DNA of 64,000 bases from Symbiotaphrina buchneri. Lineage: Eukaryota; Ascomycota; Symbiotaphrinales; Symbiotaphrinaceae. Both the position numbers and the translations under genes were made by a program. Shown piece by piece: positions 13,231-23,919 of this stretch; positions within the stretch are counted from its first letter, which is position 1, and every line of letters begins with the position of its first letter. The stretch covers positions 496,001 to 560,000 of the forward strand of contig BCIG01000002.1 in assembly GCA_001599915.1 (NCBI GenBank). Direction: 5' to 3'. The notes under the pieces are model-generated. The model was not told where the DNA came from and did no database searches. It saw only the letters and a list, made by a program, of their open reading frames with translations.

Positions 13231-16200
13231 CTATATGAAGCCGGATTCATTGAGCAACCTAGGAAAGACAGAATGTAAGCGCCGAAGCGACACAGAACTC
13301 CGCATGCGGCCAGAAAGAACTTGGGATGTAAATTGTGGCACGGGAGGCGGAGCGGTAAGAAGGAAACAGTAGCAGGAGACAGTATGTAGAAGAGGAGATC
13401 TAGTGGACCATACCTTGCAACGCGCTCATCTTCCCGCTCCCTTGGTTCTACCCTCAGGCTCTGCTCATACATTTCGTGCACGTCGCCAGCAGCTTGCATG
13501 TTCGACAGGATGTAATCTTGCAATTCTGGAACGGGCTGCAGAGAGTAAGGGACACTCTGATATTGCTGGATATCCCGGATGACCTCGGCGGTTTTGGCAC
13601 GCTTTGCAAAATTGATAAGATTCGTCTTTTTGATAACGGAAGGTATACCATCCTCGATGAAGGTGAGGTCTGTGAGATACACGCCTTAAATTGTCCAGGT
13701 CAGTGGAGAACGAAGAGCAGACAGAATATAGCCATACCAAAAAACGGAATGCAAGGCGGGTTCGCAAGGTGTAGCGTTTCACGATATTCGCCAAAGTTCT
13801 TCGTGCTGCCCATCAACTTCCGCATCTGTTCGAGGACCGCCTGTGTCCGAGCAGGCACCTGGTTCCATGTCCTGTTCAGCCGGAGAATGGGTGCTGTTCC
13901 GAGAGCTGATATTATAGACGTAAGGGTAGAGAAGTTGTTCAAGGAACGGCATTTCTGTCCATTGTTAACAGGCGCCATAATTATTCTCATCAGATAACCT
14001 ACATCTGCGACAGCGACAAAGTGCTTTATCACAGCTACTCTCTTCTTCAGATCTGACTGTGTCAAGATCATCTCCGCAATCCAGTTGGTCAACTGATTAG
14101 AATGCAGGATTAAAGCCTTGACATTCGCAGCAGGTTCTGGGTCGTCCGGCGACAACTTCTTTTGCCAAGTCTTGTTTAGGCATTCGGTAGGCTTAATCTT
14201 ACCATAGAGTCTCGACTCAATTATGGTCAACTGCCTGGCAAACTCGACAACGTCTATATCCAGGAACTTGAGCCTCTTCATGTTTTTGGGAATGATGGGT
14301 GCAGGAATTTGCGTGTTCTGTGAAGGTACGAGCCGCTTGACGTTCGTCTCCTGACCTTTCAAGCGTTGGTCAATAATTGTCATCAGAGGCTGCGCCCCTG
14401 GTGTATTGGTAAAAGGCACTTGATCTTGTGCGAAAGCATAGACCCTCCGTAGCAATTGTTGGCTCTCTTCGTTATTGGGTTCCATCCAGTAATTGTCAAA
14501 CCAGTTCTTTAGGATATTGACGACGCGGAATCGGATCAACTTCTGTTTCTTCTCTTGCCAATTCTGGAGGTCTTCACCCGACAGGCCAGGTGGGGGTTGG
14601 ATGTTGAAACGTCTAACCAACATCTCAAAGAGCTCCGAAGCTGTGGTGAAGGATCGGTAGGTGAGGAGAAAGGTGTTATTGAACGGTGCATCAAGCTTGT
14701 CATGCATGGTAAGATGCTCCACAAGCCCAGTAAGGGTACCTCCCCTCAATTGAGGGGGATCTGACTTCGCGTCGTATGCTATTTCAGCCTCATGATCAAG
14801 TTTCAAGTACCATGGAGTTTCTTCCACCCCGCGAGGACTGGTGAGAGATAGAGGGACTTCCCCAAAGAACTTCTTCACCTTACTCTTATCGCCTTTGGCA
14901 AATTTCTCAGCCGCTATATCTTTACGTCTTTCACTTGGATCGATGCCCTCAGGGTATGACTGTGACCTGCCAATGTCGGAAAGATTTGGTCGAATCTGTT
15001 CCGATGGTGAACGCGAATGCGATATCTGGTACGACATGCCACCGTCGGTCTTTCTCTGTTCCGACTTATCTGCTCTTGCTTCAACTCTCGGTATCATGTC
15101 CAGCAAATGCTGTAATGATATAGCTACGTTAGACATAGTAGCCTCCAGCTGTCGCGCAGTCGCTTTAACATAATTGAGACGGTCCTCGAGAGAATCGCCT
15201 CGCATTTCGGCCCACTCATCTCCGAGGGGTGCTGCAACCGCTTGACAACCCATGAGAAGATCCGAGATCAAGTCGTACAGTCGCTGCTTCTGTGCGCTAA
15301 ACTCCAAGAATTGGGGGCTTTTTATCATGACCCCTGGCTGCGCTAAATTGATCGATTCTACAGTTGACAGGTATGGCCGGGACGTCTCGATGACCTGACC
15401 TGCAGCGTGGCAGATACTGTTCCCGATAGATTCGTGCCTCTGCTTGGAGACAAGTTTATCTCTGATGCCTAGCTGTTCGTCAAGCCGTCGTATATTTGAT
15501 ATAACGGTCCGTCTGAGATCCTCGACCCGCTGGAGAAGCGCCAGATCAAGACGAGCTGTGGGCTCGAAGGCCTCATCATCTTGATCCATGAAAGACGTGG
15601 ATGACATCAGGTCCTGTGTGCCCAGGCCATTGTTTTGCCAGTACCCGCCCGTCTGGCTATTTACGACGAAGCCTGGGACAAGGCGCGGAATGTCTTCCCC
15701 CCGCCGCTGCCTCGCGACTTCCACGTAATTGTAAACTTCATCCAGTATTCCCTCTGACTCTACAAGACATTTCTGGTAGGAATCAGGTGCAGGCCAGTCG
15801 GTAGCCGCCATGTGGGAAGAAAGTACAAGTTTCGAAAGTTTAGACATCATACCCCTGAAGTGGGGATAAAGTGCTTTATTGGTTGAGATAATGGACGGGT
15901 GGCCTGAGTGATTGTCCGTGGTCCCAGAGCCGGCGGCAAGTAGCAACCTAAGATGGTCCGAGATATCTTCGGCCCTCCTTACGAATTCAGATCGTTCGCT
16001 ATTGTTGATCGCTTCTCTGTACAGGTCAACAGCCTTGCGCGTATTTTCGACGAGGCGGCTCCAGGTCAATGGAACCGCGGTGCCGTCATCGAAAAAGGAT
16101 TGAGGAATGACCGAGCCGGCCGCGCCTGAAAAGGGATTGTTCGTGAACGACGTGGTAGTGGTACCTATCCGAGGCAATGTGCTGTTCGCTACTGAAAAGC

Positions 16201-17527
16201 TCGGGTTATAGAAGTTTGACAGATCATCCCTTGAACGAGTAAGCGGGGAGTTGAAGGACTCCATCGACGTTGCAGGTGAGACGCCATTAGAAAGATATGA
16301 TCGACGGCGCCGTGGCTGGAACGATGTCAGTGTCGGAAGGGCAATAGATATCATTCAGGAACAATAGCCGGAGGAGTTTGCATTGGATTAGCCAGGAATA
16401 TTAGGTTTTGTCTTAAATAGAAAAAACATTATTTTAATGTTAATTTCAATAGAAATAATGTTGCTGGCTATAACTAGAGAAAATTTAATTAATTATATGT
16501 ATAATACAACTATTAATGCTGAATCTTAAAATTCTCAATGTTAAGAAATTATTGTTAATTTACGTTGTAAGTGAAGATGATGACAAAATGGACAGTGAAC
16601 AAATTATAAGCTTGTATTAACTTAATAATATTCAAATTGTGGTAAGGTTTTTCGCGGATCATCGAATTAAATAACATACTTCAGCATTATTTCTATTGAA
16701 ATTAACATTAAAATAATGTTTTTTCTATTTAAGACAAAACCTAATATTCCTATTAAAAAAGTATTAAGGATAAATTCATGTCTATTTTTACATATATGTT
16801 AAAAAAATGTTCAACCCCAGACAGTGTTCAAAATATGTATATATATTACCATTGATCCCCGAGATGCCAGCATCAGCGATTCGCCCTCCCGCTCGGCCTC
16901 GGATACTTCGTCATCTTCATCTTCAAGTTCGTTCTCATTGCGTTCATATCCGCGTGCCAATAGCTCCGGGGGTGGGCGTGTGTGGTCAGGGACGTAGATA
17001 TTACTCCGATCTCTGGGACCCGTCTCCATCAAGGATGTCGGCGACTCCAGTGGAAGCTCCATTGTACTAACCCCAGTCAATGTGTTGAAGTAGAAAAGTC
17101 TTCCGTCCGGTGTCGCCTGCGGTATCCAAAACGCAGCCTCCTCTTGTTCCTTGCTGTCCATCCCTTCAATGGGCAGTTGTGGACTATCCAGAGATTGTTG
17201 TTCCGAGTCGCTCTCATCAAAATCACGTTCTGGTTCCTCTCCAGAGTCCTCATTGGCGGCGATATCACGACTCTCCCCCTCTTGCTTGGTCGTAAGCCCA
17301 TCATCCTGGCCTCCAGCGATAAGTGCGCAATAATTGCTGGGGAACCAGCCTCTAACTCCATGGATGATGCCATCCCACCAACCGCTCTCTAATTGCGTTA
17401 TAACCTGGATTATATCTCCTTGTCGGAAGCTTAAGCTCGTCCTATCGTCGGCATCATAGTCATAAAGAGCACGCACATACATCCCAGATTGGGAAGTATG
17501 CATCGCCCCACCAGTATAGCCGTTCAT
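13231..17527 (-). CDS. cdc25: Cdc25-type Ras guanine-nucleotide exchange factor with N-terminal SH3 domain
   Basis: Activates Ras by GDP/GTP exchange in nutrient and cAMP signalling. Four exons (17527-16850, 16315-13738, 13684-13414, 13258-13231) give 1,184 residues. Order: SH3 at residues about 17-70 (ALYDYDADD...GWWDGI...GWFPSNY); a WW-like stretch near 130-165 (FWIPQATPDGRLFYFN); a long helical middle; RasGEF_N near 750-860 (LRGGTLTGLVEHL...FLLTYRSF); catalytic Cdc25 domain near 910-1150 (FLDIDVVEFARQLTIIES, then NFSTLTSIISAL). It ends in RLLNESGFI, the usual end for fungal Cdc25. The last exon is only 28 bases and is required to recover that C-terminus. The first intron is 534 bp, unusually long here, because it holds a palindromic AT-rich element. 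The WW-like region lacks the second tryptophan. Confidence 0.93.
16394..16460 (+). repeat. Left terminal inverted repeat of the intronic MITE
   Basis: 67 bp, identical as reverse complement to 16685-16751. Similarity stops abruptly after AATAATG. Confidence 0.85.
16685..16751 (-). repeat. Right terminal inverted repeat of the intronic MITE
   Basis: 67 bp, the perfect inverted partner of 16394-16460; the two arms could form a long hairpin in the pre-mRNA. Confidence 0.85.
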
Positions 17528-20500
17528 AATGCTTCGTTCGGTCTTAGAATTCTCTAAATCCTGCGCCTTTGGCCCTTCGCATGGAAGTCCTGAGCGTCCA
17601 GCCTGTGCACTGGTGCCGTTCGTCTCAACCGAGATACGATGATGTTGCTCTCTTTCTCCGTAAATATATTGAACAATCCCTGTCCAAGTTCCCGATCTGA
17701 ATCAATCCCAGTTCTTTGGCTGTCGCAGGAGTAGTAGTAATGGCAGATGTAGCAGCTGGCTGCCTCACAAACATCTCGAAGGCGAGGGCGGGGGAAGGAG
17801 ATTAGAAGAGTGGAGGCGCGGCGCCATAAAATCCAACAAATCTGGGTGCGAGCGCAGGATAAATCCGAGTATCGATTGAGTAGGTCAAGAGTGGCCGCGA
17901 ATAGCTATCTTAGGATGTCAGAACTCGTTCAATTACATTTCACTGGTTGGCCTAAGCGCTGCAGGATCTGGGGCAAGGGACCAACCGTTTGCCAGTTCGT
18001 CGATATGTCAGCCCCGGAACTACAGGCCAGTGCACAACATGCAGCTTGAGCTTAGAGAGGGTGTCGAGGAATTGATCCAAGGGGCGGAGTTTGCGCCTGT
18101 TGCGAGCTAAAATTTAATTGACGACGGCACTCAAGCAGGAAGTGCAATACACCTTCAATGGCGAGAGCTGCTGTTAGGGCAGTATGTGGCTGGTGGGGAG
18201 CGGACGTTGGAGGCCAAGGCGTAATGTGTAGCCGGCGGGCGCTTGCAATGGCAAGGCGGGGACATCAATCCATCTTGAGGATTGTACAAAACGACTGCAG
18301 AGTTCCGACTGCCCAAAAACTGTCTATATTCTGAGAAACTGAAGCCTTTCGAAGGAGCAGAGATGCAGGGCGGCGGTAGGGCACCGTTGGGACGTCGGCG
18401 ATGAGCGATTTGGGGCCGATTAACCTTAGGCTTCGGGGGGGCAGGGCAATCAGTCAATTTAGACGACAGTTTTCCCTTTGTTGCTAGGTACTCCATGTAC
18501 TAAGGTACTTACATTACTTTACAAGGCGTAGCAGGATACGAAGTAGACCCCACTACAGGTACCTTGTCCTCTCTAACACAAAAGGCAAGCGACCCCTTTC
18601 CCCTTTCCCTTCCCCCTTTCTTTCTCTGTCCTCTCAGCCCCCATCTAAAGTCATACCAAGGTACCGGTAAAGCTCCAGCAACCGATCGTAGTCTTATGGC
18701 TTTATTCGTCCTGCACTACAAGCCTACCTGAGGTGTCCCTCCCACCTAAAAGGTCGTATCTTGTAATTCGAGAGAGCGTTCTCGCTGCGGGGGACATCAG
18801 ATTGACATGCCATTCTGATACCGACGATATTGGAAATACGATATTTCAACCGCAGTGACAGTCCCAGACCACCAAACCAATCCCATCAAACGTAACGGGC
18901 TGCACAATTCCACTGACAAGGGACGATCTGGAAAGGATTCAATTGCTCTTGGAATGTCGCTTATTTTTCATTGCAGCGAATTAACTAACATGCAAAGATG
19001 ATTTGGCACAGATCCAGCAGCAGTGCTGAAAATAAAGGAGTATCAGATAAACACGACACGGACAAGCGTGCCTAGTCAATTCGGGGTCACATTCACGGAT
19101 TCGCCGGAGAAGCATCTTTCAGTCAACATCTGCGTGTATGGTATATATCCTCTAACAGTAGAATAGACGTCCGGATCGTGTGTGTGCTGACGTTGAAGGT
19201 CTATGGTAAGATCATTGTTGACATATGCTTACAATAGATTTCTGATTTCTTCAATGGTTGTAATTCGTATAGTAACATGCGCAAGGAACAAGAGCATGTT
19301 CTGCATACCTGATGTCGTCAATATCTTCTGTTCCATGAACAGTCGAGCACCGGGTCAACAAGCTTAAACACATATATGCTACGCTCGTTGGGGCATACTC
19401 ATACATACTGACCTTCTCGTGCTACAAGGAAGGGTACCGTAACTGCAAATGCGAATCCTACCGTTTTATGGAGTTAACCCGTTCGAAGACCGCCGGCTCG
19501 GGAGACCAGGTCCGGCCGATCAGCAGGGGTGGAAAGCTCTAGACTGTGCAAGAGACCCAAGTCTAATGGCTACTGCCATGGTATCGAAAACTTGGTTCTC
19601 AAACTGTCAGAGCGGTTGTTCGCATTCGACGGTCTTATGGCCTTCTGCAGCCAGTATCTCCAATGTCGAGCAGCCATCACACACCGAGTCTTAAAGACCC
19701 GCACTGTGGTCCCGAAAAATAGCGGCAGAAAGAAATGATGGCCCTTGTCTGCAGCTATACTCGATAAAGTAGGTAATTACAAATCTCCGACAACATGGTT
19801 GTAGGGATAGTAGGGCATTGCTCTAACTCTTCTACTGCGATCAACCACTACTTTATGACTACTCGCCAGCTCGCCAGGATCTAGAGAGATGATAACGCAC
19901 CTGCAGGGACCGCTCAAAAAACAAGAGAGGGGCACACAGTGTTATCAGAGTCCCTAAGAAGCTCCTTAGTTGGAAGCGATGCACCCTACCAGACCATCGG
20001 TACAGAAGGACTGCGATTATATACATCCTCGTAAAAAGCAAGTTCAAAAAACTATGTGGACGTGCAAACGTCAAAATATTAAGTTCAGACACAACACCAC
20101 TCAAAGCATCCCCGACAATCCGGCCCCACATGACAGGAGAAAAGCCAAACGGACCAAGCGGGCCAAGGTCCCAGCGAAAATGTGGCTTCGCCCGGCTCGT
20201 CGGATACTCGTAGCCATAGCGATAGAGGCCTCGCGAATAAAAGGCAGTGATAACCACAACGGTGGAAAGACCACTGCGTTAGAACACGAAGATCGAGCAT
20301 GGGCCGCGGATCTACGAAGTACACCTGTAGGTACTCGCCCTCTGTATCTGTGGTCTCTACGCCAGGGATAGGCAGGGGTGCATGACTAGAACGGGCACTG
20401 GTCCCGACCCGACGTTTCGCCCAGCCGTCCGGGACTTAGGCAGAGATAAACCTTCGCGTGGAAGCGGGACCAACGAACCAAGAGTGGGCCCGATGAAGAA

Positions 20501-23395
20501 TGATGCAGCTACGGTAAAGAGAGGTGAGGTACCTGAATACCTTAGTCCGAGGTACTTCATGCCTTACTTTACTTGTGCTCGTTCTCTTACGGGTGCATTT
20601 GTACGCTGCTGTGCCTCATAGTCCCGCACTGAAGCCGCCTCTGTCCCATCATCCAACCAGACGTCTAGGTAAGGTTCCTTAGGCTGACAGCCTGACGCGG
20701 CCACGTTTACCGTCTGTAAGAGGCGTTCGACGAAGAAGAGCGGCGAACGTATGAGGTACAGGTACGGCTTGCGCATGAACTCTCCGAGGCAAAATTCCAG
20801 AATAAGGATCAAAGGAGGTCGGAGCTCCCCAGGATGCTGGCTGCAAGGAGGGAAACCTCAGAATCTTGGTGCATCTGGTCGTCGGTACTTTCCCTCACCG
20901 GAAGTAATAAGTGGTTTTTAACTAACTGAAATCTCAATTAAACAGGTGCCTACGGAGTCCGTGTACCCGTACGTTGCAGCTAACAAGCTTCTGACGGACT
21001 CGTCCCGCTCTCTTTAGGCTGTGGCCGTTCCCTGGAACTGTCATGACAGCCTTCTCGCTTGTTCGCCTCATCTTGCTAAATGGTGACCGCTGAAACCATT
21101 TTATTGTCGTCCTGGTTGGTATCGTTGTGCTTACAGGCTGCTACTTTACCTTAGGTAGGTACCTTATGATAGGGGTATTTTTAGATATAGCAACGCTGGA
21201 TGGTACCTTATCCACAGAACTCTCTGCTACTGCCTACAACTTGTCCCCTCGGCACCGGCTCGGACCGTTGCGCTCAGACTGCTGAATGCACAATTCAATC
21301 CAATCCGCAAGCTGATAATCTAGAGATCATGTTACAAACTACTCTCACATTGCTGTCTAGTAACACTCGTATTCAGGCGCTCCGTCATATCATTATTGAG
21401 GGGTTTGGAGCTCGCAGTCCTTGAGTTCTATGATTGACTGGTCCACAAGAGAACGCTTTGGCCGTAAGCGGGCTATCGCCCTTCAGCGGGCTCAACAACG
21501 AATGCCACTGCAACTGTGACAAACCATAGCCGCAGAGGTGCTGCGCGGCGATATGTACTGGTGATACGAACAAGACCGAGCGCTCTGCACCAGTACCGCC
21601 ATCGGCCGTCTATATATGGCGGTCAACAACAACAGGCGTGCAACTGCAGAAGCGCCAGTGGGACTGCTGCTGTGCTCTTTCACTCTCGTACTAATTATCA
21701 GGAGGGGTTCCGCCCCGCTTCAACAGACACAGCCACATGCAAAAACCAATGAGCAGAGTTGCTGACCGCCAGGCCTCGTTGCCCTTGTGTGCTCCCCGAA
21801 GTATGGGAGCACAAGCTGTTGGCCAGTTTGCCCCGGAAAGCATGTCTCATGTGCCGGTCTTGAAGCTTGTTCAGGATGCAGACTGGGCAAACACAATGCA
21901 GAAGAACCTGCTGTTTACAGGAGCTTCCTCACAGGTTGTTTTGGTTTTCTGCGCTGCTCCAGGAGACCGCCTCTCCTCTGGGCGTTGACTATCGAGTCAT
22001 GAGACATAATCAACTCCGTCCTACTGGCCCACCAACTGAAGCTGGACGTCGAGCTGTCAAGTCTTGAGGCAACGTGTCCTGCGGAAAGATGCTTCCCGGT
22101 TTTGCACATGACCTGGTACTCTGTACTAGCCACGTCCCTTATCGTTTCATTGTCCAACAGGGAAAGAGGAAAGTCAAGGTGAGTAAACTCCTTGGACGTG
22201 TATCGATTCCAGGGCTGAGATGGATTCATTTCCCTCTTTCTTACCTAGCTGATCCAGCTTGCAGGAGCGGGGCTGCACTGTTATTAAGGCGGCGTGGCCG
22301 TGTAAGGACGCGCTGTGCAAGGCCTTTGTTTGTATCGGCGTCATGATCTGGAGCAGATAACGAATGAGAGTTCCCTTCCCGGTTCCCCCTCGAAAAAGGA
22401 AAGCAAAAGGGCAGCGCAAAGAAATAAGGCAGATCTTAAGCCACCTTATCTTACGGAGTACTTGTGTCTCTTCCATCAATGATCCATCGGTCCCTAGTGG
22501 TCAGTCGTACAAAGTGGGTTTGACACCAGATCCATTCGACCATGGCGCCCCTCCGGTGGTGCATAACGGGTATCGGGCAGACTTCCTAGAGCAAAACCTG
22601 TGAACCTGGTCGGCGAGCCTAGCGCCAGCCACTAAAACCAGCCCCGGGGCACCATCGACAAGGGGGGGAAGATGACTTTTGGGGACTTGCGGATTCCATT
22701 CAGTTAATTCGTGATGTTGCCAAACGCTGTTCCGTCTAGCCTACAATCCCACTTACCCCGTACGGGTGCCAATAAGGTACATACTTGTTTCTTTTGCAGC
22801 ATCCGTTCGCCGGGACGCAGTTACCGGTAACACTAAAGGATCAGCCAAGGTAGGTACCTAACTTACCTTATTGTACCCGGAAGCAAGACAGGCCAGATTA
22901 TCATTGTACGATTCTCGCGTACAGAGTACAAGTGCCTAACATTGGAGAGGGGTCGTGAACTGAGTACCTTCATGGTTCGAGGCGAGAGCAGATTAGAGTA
23001 GCTGTATTCCGTCTGTGGTTCTTGATGATCTCGTGTGGATGAGGAATGGAAGGGAATACCAGCGTGATGTGGGGAAGCGCGAGGTGTCGATTGTAAATGA
23101 AGAACGGGATGCATCATCCAACATCTTATTTGTCTCTTCATAGGTGATCCATGACGTTGTAATAGCATATACTGTTGCTCTTTGGCATCATGTACCTATC
23201 TACCTAATCTTATTTGCCCGATAATAGTCGTCCCGAGGGTAGCAGGCGGTACTTCCGGATACCTTGCATCAAGAGAGAGTTGGTACATGGGCGGGGCTGG
23301 TGAAAGGGATGATATTAGTGAGTGACGGGGTACCTCAGGTACGTAGGAGGGTGTACCTTGCTTTAACCAAGGTCTTAACGGAAATCCATTAATTC

Positions 23396-23760
23396 CTTGC
23401 CCCTTTTCTTCTCGCCAAAACTTTCGAACACCCCCTCCCCCCCTCCCAATAATCAATCCTGCCGGCACATCCTCATCGCCCATCACCCATCATCCCCCGT
23501 CCCAAATACCCCTCGGTCACTGAATTTCTCTTTTTTCTCCTTGTCACTCTTTTTTCTTCTTGATCCCCCCGCTCTCTGTTCACCGATAATCCCCCGTACA
23601 GCAGCATCACCATTCCAACTGTTCCTGGCCGTCGTCTATTACCCTGCCTTAATACGTCCACCTCCCCAGTCCCCCATACCACGGTCCGACTTCCCGCCTC
23701 ACGCGAGGGTTCTCCGTCGAACACCTTTCCAAAAAAAACACACCTTCTCTCCAATGATCA
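23396..23760 (+). promoter_or_regulatory. C/T-rich promoter or leader tract of the transcription-factor gene
   Basis: About 360 bp with long runs of C and T on the plus strand (for example CCCCCTCCCCCCCTCCC near 23430 and repeated TTTTCTCC/TTTTTTCTT around 23525-23560). CT-rich tracts just upstream of the transcription start are common in strongly expressed or regulated filamentous-fungal genes. The transcription start cannot be placed from sequence. Confidence 0.5.
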
Positions 23761-23825
23761 CGGCGTCCACGACTCTAGGAATGCTTCAGGCTCGCCTTTC
23801 TGCACCTTCAACCGAACAGCTTTAA
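23754..23825 (+). promoter_or_regulatory. Upstream open reading frame (23 codons) before the C2H2 transcription factor
   Basis: ATG at 23754 opens a 23-codon frame (MITASTTLGMLQARLSAPST, then EQL) with a TAA at 23823-23825, ending 94 bases before the main ATG at 23920. If the transcript starts upstream of 23754, ribosomes would meet this ORF first, as in several fungal regulators under translational control. Expression is not shown by sequence. Confidence 0.45.
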
Positions 23826-23919
23826 GGCCTACGCGCCATCCGGCAGCGAAGACATTTCGTACGTCGCTTGGGCAGTTTCAACACTGTCTCCGCCAGGGAC
23901 AATACTGCTTACGACCGTC

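Larger units (their letters stand above)
16394..16751. mobile_element. AT-rich MITE-like palindromic DNA element inside the Ras-GEF intron
   Basis: A 358-bp segment bounded by perfect inverted repeats of 67 bp: 16394-16460 and 16685-16751 match base for base as reverse complements, starting AGGAATATTAGG. The 224-bp centre is strongly A/T-rich and has no coding potential. Size, composition and long terminal inverted repeats fit a non-autonomous MITE. A TA target duplication is possible if the true ends are TTAGGTTTTG...CAAAACCTAA, but the flanking bases are themselves palindromic, so the ends are uncertain. The unmutated arms point to recent insertion, or to arm correction. The family is unknown. 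Confidence 0.8.
17528..23919. other. 6.4-kb region without a supportable gene
   Basis: The longest gap in the window, between the divergent starts of the Ras-GEF (minus) and the C2H2 transcription factor (plus). Open frames here are short (under about 140 codons), lack recognisable domains and overlap on both strands, so none is called. The region has many short TACCTTA/TAAGGTA/GGTACC motifs (for example near 18500, 18558, 18660, 20528, 21145-21170, 21203, 22760, 22845-22870, 23330-23360). The last 0.4 kb before the transcription factor is strongly pyrimidine-rich. I read it as extended promoter and leader DNA, possibly with an unrecognised non-coding transcript. No tRNA or transposon was identified. 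Confidence 0.5.

Noticed and set aside
18155-18496. 113-codon minus-strand open frame in the long gap
   Set aside because: It is Ser/Pro-rich with no domain, is not preceded by a start context of interest, and lies in a region where overlapping random frames exist on both strands.
19440-19740. Possible tRNA-like segment near GGTTCGA-type sequence
   Set aside because: I could not fold a complete cloverleaf with matching acceptor stem and anticodon arm by eye, so no tRNA is called.
19859-20371. Overlapping open frames of 132-133 codons on both strands
   Set aside because: Both are of low protein character and overlap antisense, typical of chance open frames in moderate-GC DNA.
22863-23168. 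101-codon minus-strand open frame
   Set aside because: No recognisable domain and codon use unlike the neighbouring genes.
23380-23760. C-rich/T-rich tract as telomere or minisatellite
   Set aside because: Not a tandem repeat of a fixed unit and not TTAGGG; best explained as a CT-rich promoter/leader.
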